Shown: piece by piece, positions 36,998-48,168 of the stretch
Layout: each line of letters begins with the position of its first letter
Position numbering within the stretch: the first letter of the stretch is position 1
Assembly (NCBI RefSeq): GCF_000006405.1
Contig: NW_003215453.1
Span: 661,019-725,018, forward strand
Direction: 5' to 3'
DNA: 64,000 nt
From: Perkinsus marinus ATCC 50983
Taxonomy: Eukaryota > Perkinsozoa > Perkinsida > Perkinsidae
Notes under the pieces: generated by a model
Told to the model about the DNA's origin: nothing
Seen by the model: the letters and a program-made list of their open reading frames with translations, nothing else
Databases searched by the model: none
Position numbers and translations under genes: made by a program

Positions 36998-37109
36998 GAG
37001 TTTCACCCGTGATATGAAAAACACTAGTAAAAACATATCTCACGACTACTGCATATCGCGAATATCGCGTTTTCACCCAGTTTTACGCCACTTGAAAGGA
37101 GTGAAACTC
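36998..37109 (-). repeat. MITE-like element, family 2, reversed copy
   Basis: GAGTTTCACCCGTGATATG ... GGAGTGAAACTC gives clean inverted ends. The core is TATCGCGAATATCGCG and GTTTTACGCCACTT. Confidence 0.8.
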
Positions 37110-37115
37110 TATAGT

Positions 37116-37502
37116 TCAGCGAATGAACCTACGGCCTCTATCGTCAGTAACAGCGTCTTTTTCTAATAACTGAGGTTCTCTCCTTTGCATGAAATCCTGG
37201 AGTCCAGCAATGCGGGGTGGTCTAGCAGGATCGTTGGGACCGTAGTCAGCTTGAGGTCCGTGGCACTGTAACAGCGGTGAATTGCTTGTTATACGAACCT
37301 GAGAGAGAAACCTCTTCATGACCACTCGCAATGATGCTCTATACACTCTGTTGTATGTGAAGGGTGTTTCAGTTCCAAACTTCGTGAACACCTTTGAGTA
37401 TGCAGAAGCTAATTTAGGGCGAGAGTTTCGGAGTTTAACCCCGAGTCCAACTGACAACTCCGGGAGTTGGCACAAATACGGCAAGGTCGTATCTTCCTTC
37501 AT
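37116..37502 (-). CDS. Hypothetical protein, up to 128 residues
   Basis: Single open frame, stop 37116. The 3' part (VRITSNSPLLQCHGPQADYG, PNDPARPPRIAGLQDFMQRR, DRGRRFIR) looks genuine and is preceded by MKRFLSQ, which resembles a short mitochondrial presequence (ATG near 37319). The longest frame starts at 37502, but that ATG falls in the arm of a 32-bp inverted repeat and may not be used. Family unknown. Confidence 0.4.
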   Translation of the reverse strand: MKEDTTLPYLCQLPELSVGLGVKLRNSRPKLASAYSKVFTKFGTETPFTYNRVYRASLRVVMKRFLSQVRITSNSPLLQCHGPQADYGPNDPARPPRIAGLQDFMQRREPQLLEKDAVTDDRGRRFIR

Positions 37503-37613
37503 CCGCTACAATAAGGATTCAATTTTGACATGCCTATTAATGATGATGTTGGCCGTATCAATGTTATCGATCGATGTTGTACCTTATTGTAGCGCATGAA
37601 GGAAGATACGACC
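37484..37613. repeat. 32-bp inverted repeat with ~65-bp loop
   Basis: Left arm 37484-37516 and right arm 37582-37613 are reverse complements with one mismatch. Each arm carries ATGAAGGAAGATACGACC. This suits a foldback element or a strong hairpin. Confidence 0.9.
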
Positions 37614-37716
37614 GTTTCAGACGCTCATGGTGTGGGGTCACTCAGACGACTATTCTACAAACTCGCCTGTTGATGTAGTTAGCAGGGTGGCCACTGGGCA
37701 CAGACACCCTCGCTCT

Positions 37717-38055
37717 TCACAAAAGACTCACCCTCAGGCATGGTTTTATTCTAACTGGCCGAGGTCTGATTAAATGACCCATGGCATCATATTTGCATGT
37801 AGAGAGATCGTCACTGCAACAAGTCGGTATAATATGCGAGCCTTCATTCTGATAGAGCTCTCCATCAGTAGTCCGAAGGTGGTGATCATTATGTAACGAG
37901 GTAAGTATAACCATAGTAAATGAAGCTTGTCGAGGGATTATCGACTCACCGTCCATATGAACGACTAGGAGGGATACTTCAATGCTGAGGGGAGTAGCTG
38001 TCTGGTTGGACGGATACAGACCCGATTCCGAGCAACGCCACGCAAACCATATCAC
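37717..38055 (-). CDS. Possible small protein
   Basis: A 112-residue open frame with SHIIPTCCSDDLSTCKYDAM. An alternative frame at the same 5' end gives a signal-peptide-like MVCVALLGIGSVSVQPDS. Neither is supported by homology. Confidence 0.22.
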   Translation of the reverse strand: MIWFAWRCSESGLYPSNQTATPLSIEVSLLVVHMDGESIIPRQASFTMVILTSLHNDHHLRTTDGELYQNEGSHIIPTCCSDDLSTCKYDAMGHLIRPRPVRIKPCLRVSLL

Positions 38056-41000
38056 CCGGCTTTACAGGCAGTAGCCCATCACCGACAGCGCGCCTCCACG
38101 TAGGGATAATCACAAGTGAGGGACCGACCACGATCATGCGCTGATAATCGATCCTTCTGGCGGACGATTATTAGCAAATCGATTACCTGATCGATTCGCT
38201 CCTGAGCGACAATCGCATAAATATTCATCACTGTCACCGTTGACCATGCAAATAGACCGGGTTCAGCTCGTAGTGTGCTATCTCCGTTGGTTATTGCATG
38301 AAGAATATGAAGGCGGCAAGTGGCTCCGCTTTCTAGTAGTAGGTCGTGGAATGCTGGTCGTCCACAATCCGACTAGTCACTCTTCGCAGTGTTGCGCTCG
38401 TACGGATGTGTTCCTGCTAGAAGCGTATCAATCGGAGAGGAAAGCCACTAGATCTCATCATGTCTGGCCGAGAAACTCTCAAGTGTCTCGCGGTCCTTAT
38501 GAGCTCTAATATCTCACTGTAGAGGTCGATGATGATTTTCAAAAATTTAGACAAGCATATGCCTGATATGTTTTGATGAATCCTTTGACACGTCTGAGAT
38601 TGACTGCTCTGTCACCCATATTACCGATTTCCTAGGCTCCACGTGCCTTAGAGATTAAATGGCCTTGGGTGTATAGTAATAAGAGACCATAAGCTCGTGA
38701 TTGGCCTGCAATGCCTATTGCGTTTCGCAGATCTCATACAGCTGATTGTTTTATCGATGATGACTTAACGGAAATCCAACACTGAACTCTCGTGTTGAGC
38801 AAATCCAACGAGCTTTTTAACCCTGAGGATAAATTGAATGTATTACGCCCACCTATCGCACGGCGTTGCGAATTTCCATGGTAACGCTGTTGAGCGTTCG
38901 GGCTATAGCAAAGCAGACTTTATGCGTTGGCTATTCACTTGTGGTAGTGTATTGTCGATTTGAGAGGTCCTAAAGCATAAGTGTTTTGAACGCCAGTATT
39001 CCAATCAGCTGCCAAGTAATGGTATTGGTAGTTGCAAGACTCATGGCAAGAGTGTATGGTCGTAGCACTTTGGAGACGAGGATAACACATATCACGTTTC
39101 TTATACGCACTACGCTACATTTTCATGCTCACTGAGTGTTACGGACTGGAGTCTTTCTTGTCTAGAATGTGTTGTGCTGTCCAACGATACGGGAAGTTTT
39201 GGCATTGCACGTTGATCGAATGATTCAGTAGATCTACGACATCCTTGCAGGCCATTGCTAACGAGTTTATATTGTAGAGGTTAGCGCTAACCTAGGCCAA
39301 ATACCGATGCTGATGGTCCCGTCGCTCCGTCTCCAATTCGCGTTTCAGAGATGTAATCGTGAGGTGGGCGGATCTTCCACGCGTTCCGTATGGCATAGCA
39401 TGGTCATGGGCTGAAGGGCCTTCTGTATCTTATCCCAATCCCACCACTCCCGGGAGCAAGTACCGAAGAGGGTGAAGACAGGCACTGTCGTCGGCACAGT
39501 CACTGAATGTCGCTCAGACTCAGGGTCTCTTAGTGTCTTTCCCTCATCGATACTTCTAGAGTACTTCTACTCCTTCTACCGGACCCACGTGACCAGGAGT
39601 GGGACATTTAACCCGAAGTTGACATGTTTAGCGACCTCGTACATAAAGAAATGCAGTCCGTATATACCCGGGTTTATCAGGATCGCACATTCTTAACGCT
39701 GTCAAGCTCAGCGATCAAGGATATACATCCAATGATAGACGGTCGCGTTGGTAGGCGATCAACGACAGTTCACAAGGCACATTCCGCGTTACCCATGCTC
39801 AGTTAAGCTACACACACTTGATAACAGAATAGCATCGTGTTGTCATACCACGGGTCATATGAATAATCAAGAGTATCCCTTGCTCCAGCTTTAACCGATA
39901 TTATCGGCGTGGTTGTTCGCACCTTGGCGTTCGGAACGGCACACGCGAACATAACACCTTTCCGAGGTAGCAGAGAGAGACAGTCTTTCTGTTAGATCCA
40001 AATAACACCTGATGACGTTTCTTCGTGCTTCCTGCGAGGTTTTTTGGCCGAACTCGTTCGGCGTGTAGTGCTGTAGCAAACCGTATATCGACATGTGACG
40101 GGACACTTGGCCGCCGAATACCATGTAGCAATATATATGCCGTGTGTTGATACGACGTTTCTGCTCTATTCAGTACAATATGAAAACGCATCCCAATTTA
40201 TGATCAATTTGATCAGTTTTGCGTTATACGTGTCAGTATTTCTGCTTGAGCTTCAACACTGCGTTCCAGTTGGATTTCTCACCGGTGCTCGTTGGTTATT
40301 AATATCCTGGTCTCATTTCGGGAGTATCTGCAAACGACAAGGCCAGAGTGTTGACGCTGAAGAGGCGTCTCTCTGAGTCCGATAGAGACCTCATGGCTAT
40401 CGTCGATTGGCTCAGCACTACCAACACGGATAAGCAGCTCTTGAAGGGGACAATGATTGGTAGAGTACTTCATTTTTTGAGCGTGTTTGTTCATCGCGAT
40501 AAGGATTCATGGCTGAAACGGAAGTAATGTGCTCAAATGACATGAGCTCATGTTGCTGAACATGTATTTGATTCCCGAGAAAAGACTCCCGAGAGGAGGC
40601 ATATTGTAGTGTGGCAAGAAAAAGTGAATCAAAGTGAGACAATATCACGGGCTCTCCTTTTCCATGCCTTGACGTTCTATAGATACTTCCAAATGGAGAC
40701 TCGTTCTTCTGATAAGTCGATGACTACGTTTGTCAGTAACAAATTGTTACCTGTTTGAACTGCGGCAACAAGTGGAAGTTTCGCTAGCTATCTTATCAAA
40801 ATGGCTGGTGGTACCATAGCTTGCAATGCCATGTTGTTCCTCGCACATTGAGACCGATTTGTGTTATTGTGCGCTATTCTTAGGAGTCATTTCCGTGAGC
40901 CGATTTTGTCGGAGATTCGGCTTGTTAGCGCGGTTTGCCTCAGCGTCAACCCTGGTCCCACTATCAGGCTTACACTGCGCACCGAAAGATCGAGATGAAG

Positions 41001-41221
41001 CCATGCAGGAAAGTTGGCTTTAAGTTCTAAGGACAAGCCCCCTCCATCATTCTGCAACAAGGTCGTGCATATTATGCACTGCATAACAAGGTCATCATAT
41101 TCTTCAACGTTCTCACCTACAATTTTTACTTTACAATCCACAGTAATTCGCCCAACCCAAAGCGATTTGTGTATAGAAACAGTACGTTGGTGTAAGGTAC
41201 GTCGGTGAGTTTCGAAGTTCT
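38056..41221. other. Gene-poor stretch, nothing recognised
   Basis: Short open frames only. A 16-bp palindrome AGGTTAGCGCTAACCT lies at about 39278. Confidence 0.5.
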
Positions 41222-44200
41222 TCATTCTTGTCGTTTACTTTTCTTCTTCTTTGGTGCCTTGGACCTCCCAGTCTTCCTCTTCTTGCCCAACAACGCCAAG
41301 GCATCCGTAAGGTCAGCAGTATCTTTCTCCTCCTTGGCGGTCTTCGATCTAGGAAAAGAGCGAAAATCAATCAATCCATGCTCTTAGACAGGGCAACCGT
41401 CGTTACTTCTCTGCAGATTCCTGGTCCTCTTCTTCCTCATCATCACTCTGCTCATCGGCCTTTCGTTTCTTGTGGCTTGTCTCAACCCCAGCAGTTGACG
41501 TATCCAAATTGAGAATGTCATCAAAGAGTTCTCTGGCTTGCGATTGTTTCTGCATTTTCTCTTCCCATTCCTCATTGGCCACCTTGAACCTAATGAAGAA
41601 TTAAGGACGGACAACAATAGACTTTTGCCTTACTCATGGAGCCCGAGTCGTTTCCATAGGACCATGTTCTTCTCCTTGATATCCTCCTCGATCTTCACCA
41701 AGCGTTCAGCCATTGTCTTGCGCAATGCCGCCTGAGGAGCCAATTCCATGCGAGATGCTCTTAGCGCTATCCCTAGTACATCGGCGATCGAGCTCTCCCA
41801 CATCTTAGCCAAAACCCAAGACCCTGCAGAGGGCTGTGTGGCAAGCTTCTCGATCAAAGCCTCGTGCTTCACCAACGCACGGATGAACTGCATCCGCTGC
41901 CCTTGAGGTATAGGGGAGTTGGAATCATCAATAAACTAGCAATACCACGAAGAGTAATCCAAACGGTTCAAGTCACGACTTACACTCTCGATGAGCCTCC
42001 CGCCAGCCCGATCAGTGCAGTATCCAACGACAGATGATTCTTCTTCCGACTTCTTGGCATCAGCCAGGATCTGCGGGCCGAAACCACTGACCAAAGGCTG
42101 CACTCTCCTAGCTGGGAAGCGCAGGAGGAGCGTGGTGGCCAGAATGCATGCTCCTGATGACAGAGGTGCTCGAGGGAGCGATGACTCATCTTGTGAGAGG
42201 GAAAGCACAACACCTGAGATCCGACGAATATCATGGTCTAGTGATCCCCAGCTGTAGGCTCACCCCATGCTCTAGGGAAGGCCTCGCTCCCCTTAATCCC
42301 GAGGGCACCGAAAAAACGGTCAGCAAAGAGCTTGTAGTGCTCATTGACGTGCGCACAGGCCTCACAAAGTTTCTGTAGGGTTGCCAGGTGACTGAGATGG
42401 TGAACCACTTTGAGAAAGAGCCATCCATAGACTCTTACGGTGGTGATGTCGCTGCATTAGCAACAAGGAACTCCACAAGCCCCTCTTTACTAAGCAGCTC
42501 ATGGAGATGTGGTGGATCACGGATGCTCGAGATAATCTGAATCACACAAGCAACGGTCATTCGTAGACTGAGCACAGCAGTAAGAAAAGAGATTTTCTCA
42601 GGCAAATTCGAAAAATCAGCAGAATTTCCTCGTTAATGAAAGAGAATTGTGAGCCGAGACTCTAACGGAGCATCGATACAATAACTAACTATTACACATT
42701 AAACTGAAATTGTTTTATATAAAACCGTTTCTGATATACGCGGGCGAGCGGGAAAATGACCACCCACCGAAATGAGCCTACCGCCTGCAGGACGTAAAGT
42801 CCAAAACCGCCCTCGTATAGGCTGGTCATATCTTCTTCAGTGAGGAGTTTCACAAAGCCCATAACACCCGAGTGGAAGACTTCTGGCTGCTCACTCGAAC
42901 AGCGAGATATAAATACCTCCAATGAGCGCGAGCCCGGTCCGGATTGCATCAGATGCCGTATCGAGTCGGAGTCACCTAAATACAGAGCATCGCATTGGAG
43001 TTACGACTAAGCTCTATTTTTACCAAGTATTTGCTTGAAGACACTTTCATCAGGAGAGCCAACCGTCACTAGAAGCTGTATAGTAACTGAATGCATTCCT
43101 CCAATACCCGCAAGGATTCTCCAGTTCGGCTCACCGGAAGAGGAAGGATGCTCACAGAGCTCACATAGTTGCTGCTGTTGCTGGGACTCATCGTCAGCAG
43201 TATCGGACCCCGAGAGGCAGCCACAAAGCTTGGCGAGCAATTTGGAGCAGTAAGAGGGAACTGAGATATCGAAATGACCCCTAGTTTCCTAGCGACAATC
43301 TACTGCAATGTGAATTTGTACACTGAGTTGTTATTTATAGTGCATACTGTAAACGGTGTGAGGTTCAACGGTATAATACCGTCAACGGTTAGTGGTGAAA
43401 ATCTGAATTTATACTCAACATCAACGATAAGGATTCAATCCTCTACCAATGCATATTAAATCTATAGTAGGTTACCTACAGCCAGTGTTGGAATATGTGT
43501 TCGTTTTCCTGAACTAAGCTCAGGAGTTTCCTCACTAACTATAGGAGTTCATGTACGGATTCGGGTACAAATGTACAGAAACCAACAAAATTCCACAAAA
43601 TCTCCTCAGAATTTTCATATTGTCGACGACACATGTAGTTGACCATGTGCATATACTCCCATACTGGAGACTCCAGTTATTCCTTTTCTCACCAGATTTC
43701 TCGAGTTTATGAGCCGGCAAAGTGAGTGCCGTTTCCCGACCGCTAGCCGCAGCATTCTGTTGCTGTTGCCTCTTCTTTTTCTTCTTATTGGAGCTCGTAG
43801 ATGGCTGAATATACCCAGCCAGAGTTAGAGCTAGGGAGCGTATCTAAAAACCACTACATTTTCGCAAATACGGAACGGTGGTCAGTTAATATGCGAAAAC
43901 TGGGAAGTCTGAGACAGTTACTGTGTGAGCGAATATGCACATGGTTAATCACATATGTTGGTGAAAATCCTGAGGAAATTTTGGAAAATTCTGAATTTAT
44001 TCCTATACATTTCTACTCGCATTTGTATGTTAACTCCTGAGCTGAAGAAAGGGAGTATAGGTTCCTTCAACACTGGGCACCTCTGAGGACATTCACAGCG
44101 AAGGATAATACACTCGATTCAATAACAAAGAGCCAGACGTTGTTAGATGCCCTCAAGAGCCAACCTACAATGTGAGTCGCACAAGCATCCCAAACCATGT

Positions 44201-45019
44201 CAGAGAAGTTCTCAACAATGTAGGCTACCAGAGTCTTCAACATAGAACGCACCTGAAAACAAAAAATGCCTACACCAGGGATCGAACTTGTGCGAGGAAC
44301 AAGAACGCGAGAAATTCACCTGCTCATTATCCAATTGAGTAACTAGACATGCGACCGCCTCCTGAACAACATGGCTGCCGTATTGATCGTAGTACCTGTC
44401 AATCCAACAGTGGGGAGCTATGAACCCACTCGATCCAACACGCCTCATTACATATCAGTTTTGTCCAACAATCTTGAGCACATATCTATAAGCTCCTCCC
44501 CAAGGTTGTTATTCTTCAAGAACCGCACCTATTACCAACGATTTCACCCGGCCTATTATCCAAATCCCTCAGTACCAGTCTTTGGAGGTGTTTACTGCCA
44601 GCTTGATCCTGAAGCAAGAGCCCCTCTTGGCCTTTCAGCTCCTCAATCACAGCAGCAATCATCGGGAGATTGGCAGTAACCTCAGCTAGGGGCTCTCCAG
44701 AACTCCCTTCCCCTAGCTTGAGCACCTCCCCTACAGACCGTAGGTAACTGTGCGAGAACAACGAGCCAGGGATGTACAATATGATAAGATAAACACCATA
44801 AGATAAACTATTCAAAATAATTATATTGTGATTTCAAATCGTCTACCTTGTCAGATCTTTAGCCTTTTCCCTCTCTGCATAGCTGCGAGGTGGAGGGCCT
44901 TGTTCGCTCCTCCTGGGCGTTGTGACAACAGTATCATCCCCCGCATTCCTAGCACTATCCTCGCCTTGCTCCTGCTGATAGCCGGTGCTTTTCCGTCTGT
45001 TGCGACCACCACGAGCCAT
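41222..45019 (-). CDS. Pumilio-repeat nucleolar protein, NOP9 type
   Basis: Starts MARGGRNRRKSTGYQQEQ at ATG 45019, a basic N-terminus typical of nucleolar proteins. Puf-like helical repeats follow on successive exons: LLLQDQAGSKHLQRLVLRDL, YYDQYGSHVVQEAVACLV, MVWDACATHIVGWLLRA, CSSEQPEVFHSGVMGFVKLL, EGGFGLYVLQAVGSF, GACILATTLLLRF with YCTDRAGGRLIES, and QPSAGSWVLAKMWES. The C-terminus is charged (KKRKADEQSDDEEEE; KKRKTGRSKAPKKKKSKRQE) and stops at 41222. Known role of NOP9: bind pre-18S rRNA in small-subunit assembly. A generic Puf or PUM protein is the alternative. One intron holds a tRNA-like segment; two family-1 MITEs lie within introns. Confidence 0.75.
43483..43665 (+). repeat. MITE-like element, family 1, best-preserved long copy
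   Basis: CAGTGTTGGAATATGTGTTC ... GCATATACTCCCATACTG, 183 bp, in an intron of the NOP9-type gene. Confidence 0.85.
43921..44075 (-). repeat. MITE-like element, family 1, reversed copy
   Basis: CTGTGTGAGCGAATATGCAC ... CCTTCAACACTG, 155 bp, in an intron of the NOP9-type gene about 250 bp from the forward copy, so the pair is inverted. Confidence 0.8.
44265..44355 (-). repeat. tRNA-like segment forming most of an intron
   Basis: The minus strand reads TAGTTACTCAATTGGATAATG (A-box and D-arm-like, stem ACTC/GAG), and about 55 nt later AAGTTCGATCCC (B-box). It ends GCATTTTTTGTTTTCAG, which is the acceptor of a NOP9-gene intron. The acceptor stem does not pair, so it is more likely a tRNA-derived SINE than a tRNA. 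Confidence 0.5.
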
Positions 45020-45084
45020 TGGTAAATCAAGAGTCAACTGCCTATGCGCTTCCTTCCTCAACACAATGCACGTATCGCAATACG

Positions 45085-46534
45085 TCAGAACTCGGAAACT
45101 CCCCGTCTACACCCGAAAATAACGGCGAATACAACGCCTACTACAGCGAGAATAATCGGTAGTAACATATCTGAGCTAGAGGTCTCGCTATGCTGGCTTA
45201 TGAATGAGGCTTGCGTGGCCCGTTGATCTATATCCTTCAACGACGCTGGTCGAGGGGGAAGAGAGGGGTACGAAGCACACAGATGGGGCTTACGTCGCTT
45301 GTGCCGGTCATCTGGCCGATACCTACGAGCACTTGACATCAATACATTAGCAGGGACTTACGGAGTGCCGAATGTCTGCAAGTTGAATGCTCGTACGACA
45401 ACCTCAAGGCCCATTAGAAGTCTGTGCTCTTCGGTAGGATACCCCAGCTCAGAGACTAAGAGTGCCGCAGCTTCTACTGTACATACCCTGAAAGCACCCG
45501 ATAGCAATGTGACTGTAGCCCGTCATATTACCTATCCGCTTGACTCTGAGTCCTGCATAGAAACCGAGAAAGGGTGGTAGGCATGAGTCGCACACGAGGC
45601 ACCGAGTGGTCTATACGCTCTAATACAGTGAACATCAGGGATCTGTGGCAGATCAAGGGCGTTGCTACTTTGTAGTCTCTTGGCTTGCTTCCAAGTCCCG
45701 TCCACTAGGATGATCAAAAGCTTCTCATTTCCCTCACAGTGGGCGGCCTGAGACGCTTCACCCTCAGAACGGAGCTCTTCAACCGTTTTGGATTCAGTTG
45801 AGGGGAACAACACGCAACACCTGCACACAGCAGTGATGCTAAACATATCGAGAGTGGCCTAACTACCTGGACTTGTGCGCATCTATTGCTTCCTGCAAAG
45901 CCTGCATGTCCTCCACTACTGAATCCACGTAACTACCAAACAGTAGTTCATTGGAAACCGCAACCCCATACACTGGTACATTCTGGCATCGTAGAGCTTC
46001 TCCAAAACCTTCCCAGTATTCGACGCCCTATAGCGTTCTTTGGCATGCATGTAAACCGCAATTTCGAAATTGAGATTCAGCCGCTCATCCTCCATGGGCC
46101 GCATGGAGCGGAGCTCATCACACACGCAAAGCTTTTTCTTCATGGCGCATTCCGCACACCTGACTTACGTTGGCCACAGGCTATTCCCAATCCTATACTC
46201 ACCTGTGGCTGTGCTCTATCATCAGCTTGCTCGTAGCAGTAGTAATAGCAACACCGACTCTCTCGCGTTCCTCTCGTGGAAGACTACTGAGCTGACTATG
46301 GAAACAATCACTATTATTGGCTCAACGTCCCCATAGTACATGTTCAATCCTAGCACAGTTTATAGGCCGTTTGGTCTCCTTCCATTGTTTCTTATTCCAG
46401 GGATCATTAGTTATCAGTTTACCATTCTCAGTAGCCTCCTCGATCACTGCAGTGGCTTCCTTCTCAACGGTCTCGTCCCAGGCTGGGAGCCGAGCGACGA
46501 GATGGTCAATTGAGGAGGGGGATCGAATGACCAT
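45085..46534 (-). CDS. DTW-domain protein (tRNA acp3U transferase family) with C-terminal anchor
   Basis: The DTW core is clear: RHEKKLCVCDEL (Cys cluster), FEIAVYMHAKERYRASNTG (H..E...NTG), then LLIILVDGTWKQAKRL (the D-x-W motif) and CIRAYRPLGASCATHAY. Known function of the family: 3-amino-3-carboxypropyl modification of uridine in tRNA using SAM. After VVVRAFNLQTFGTP a 36-nt intron joins in phase 2 to RRYRPDDRHKRRKPHLC and a single membrane helix, MLLPIILAVVGVVFAVIFG, ending CRRGVSEF. That tail is unusual for this family. The N-terminal exon starts MVIRSPSSIDHLVARLP; its join to the next exon is not resolved. A separate short tail-anchored gene is the alternative for 45342-45085. Confidence 0.72.
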
Positions 46535-46611
46535 ATAAAACTAAGATTACAGACCTAGGCGAACAGCTTTAGCAAGGCATATCGATTTCCCAAGTACGCT
46601 AACGGCCCAGA

Positions 46612-46842
46612 TCACCAACCCCTGGAGATTGATTTGATGACCACCTTCAGGAATGTAGGTAAGTGGACGTATAAGACCTGCACAGATGACCTAACAGTAG
46701 CTCTGCCCACATCTAACTCAACAAGACCCGATCTCTGACCTTTTCGTATAGGTGCAATTGCTGGCACAATTACTGTAGTTGATGACGCAGAGTCGAGAAA
46801 ATATATCCAATAAAGACTGAGCGTAAGGATTAGATTCACCAA
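46612..46842 (-). CDS. Possible small secreted protein
   Basis: A 76-residue frame with a signal-like start (MVNLILTLSLYWIYFLDSAS) and no further recognisable sequence. Unsupported by homology; may be part of a larger spliced gene. Confidence 0.25.
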   Translation of the reverse strand: MVNLILTLSLYWIYFLDSASSTTVIVPAIAPIRKGQRSGLVELDVGRATVRSSVQVLYVHLPTFLKVVIKSISRGW

Positions 46843-47007
46843 ACGAGTTGATCAAGCAGAATGAAGCCGAATATCAGGCGGCAACTTGGAATTGTTGTCA
46901 CCGACAGCCAACTCTAGTTTCTCTGCTACAAGTAAAGAATAATCGACGAGATTTAAGTAATCCTCATAATCGACAGTCGTAAAAGAAAGGTCGGGATAAG
47001 ATTCTTA

Positions 47008-47646
47008 TCATAAGAATCGAGAATCAGAAGGAGTAGAACACTGTCGCACGCGAAATCGTAACTCAATACGACGGGCATAAAGATGCCGGAGATTATCAAG
47101 TAAAGAGCGAAATGAAGCACGGGAAGTAGGGACAGAAAACTTCACCCTGGCATGAGCCTTGATCACATGACGCAACCTCAGATAGAAGGTATGCTCGATG
47201 TCGATCAAAGGCATGTCTGCTTCACGATCTTTGAACGAGGTAACGAATTTTACAGTACCGAAATCTAAACCACCAAGTTTATCCAACACACGAAAATAAC
47301 GCTTACTCGGTAGTGAGTGGCGAAAGAGCCAAATACGACATGTAGGAACTGTTAGCCCGAGATCGTAAATGGTCTCTCCTGCACGAACAGCATCACCAAC
47401 CGCGTAAGCAGAAATATTAGACAATAAAGACGGAAAAAGCTTTATCTTCATACCGTACATCGCCAAATACAAAGACCCGACATTCGGGGGAGAAGAACCA
47501 CAGTGTCGCAGAGCATCACAGATCACCCTTGAATCGCAGTTAAAAACCCCGGAGATCACCGAATTTTCGTTAGGATTAGGTAAGATCGTCAAACCGGCCG
47601 ATCTTAGATAATCACAAAACGAGTCCTTCGGGAAGGTATCCTCCAC
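47008..47646 (-). CDS. Unknown intronless ORF, 212 residues
   Basis: Unusual here as a long uninterrupted frame in a region of intron-rich genes. It begins MEDTFPKDSFCDYLRSAGLT and includes RHCGSSPPNVGSLYLAMYG, RAGETIYDLGLTVPTCRIWL, VKFVTSFKDREADMPLIDIE and a basic end (LRHLYARRIELRFRVRQ). No family, signal peptide or membrane segment recognised. A 9-bp palindrome (GATTCTTAT/ATAAGAATC) sits directly at its 3' end. It could be an ORF brought in by a mobile element or a retro-copied gene. Confidence 0.45.
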   Translation of the reverse strand: MEDTFPKDSFCDYLRSAGLTILPNPNENSVISGVFNCDSRVICDALRHCGSSPPNVGSLYLAMYGMKIKLFPSLLSNISAYAVGDAVRAGETIYDLGLTVPTCRIWLFRHSLPSKRYFRVLDKLGGLDFGTVKFVTSFKDREADMPLIDIEHTFYLRLRHVIKAHARVKFSVPTSRASFRSLLDNLRHLYARRIELRFRVRQCSTPSDSRFL

Positions 47647-48168
47647 AAATAAACCGCAAGGGGCAAACGCCGAGCCGATGAGGTGAGCCAGTAGGTCTCT
47701 GAACCGGTTACGCGGCGTAACTTACGTCAATTGAGATCGATTAGTTGGGCGCGCGCAAGGGTCCACCAGCATTATCATTTGTTGAAGATCTATTCAGACT
47801 CTGGTGGACTATGTCACGTCCTCTATATTTTCTGCTATTTCGTAACGGACCGTAGGAGCACCAGGTGCATTCCTTGTATGTAAAAATCTTCATTGATTGG
47901 CATTGAGTGTTTTGTTCAACTCCCATTGTCCCACGTTTCGATCTTCAACTTTTATTGATGAGAGCAGGATTTGATCTAATATATTTATGTCACCATATGT
48001 TTAGAAGGAGATTATATATATGATAACATAGATTAACATTACGATTGCCGATCGCGTTAAGATCGTTATTACGAGTCAAACAGGAATTGCCCAAGATCAG
48101 CAATGAAACCGCTGTAACGGTTCGGTTATTCTCAGGAGTCGGTTTTGGTATAATTGTCATTACACTGG

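Noticed and set aside
37014-37076. N-terminal extension MKTRYSRYAVVVRYVFTSVF of the gene at 36.6-37.0 kb
   Set aside because: This stretch is the translation of a family-2 MITE and is found non-coding elsewhere.
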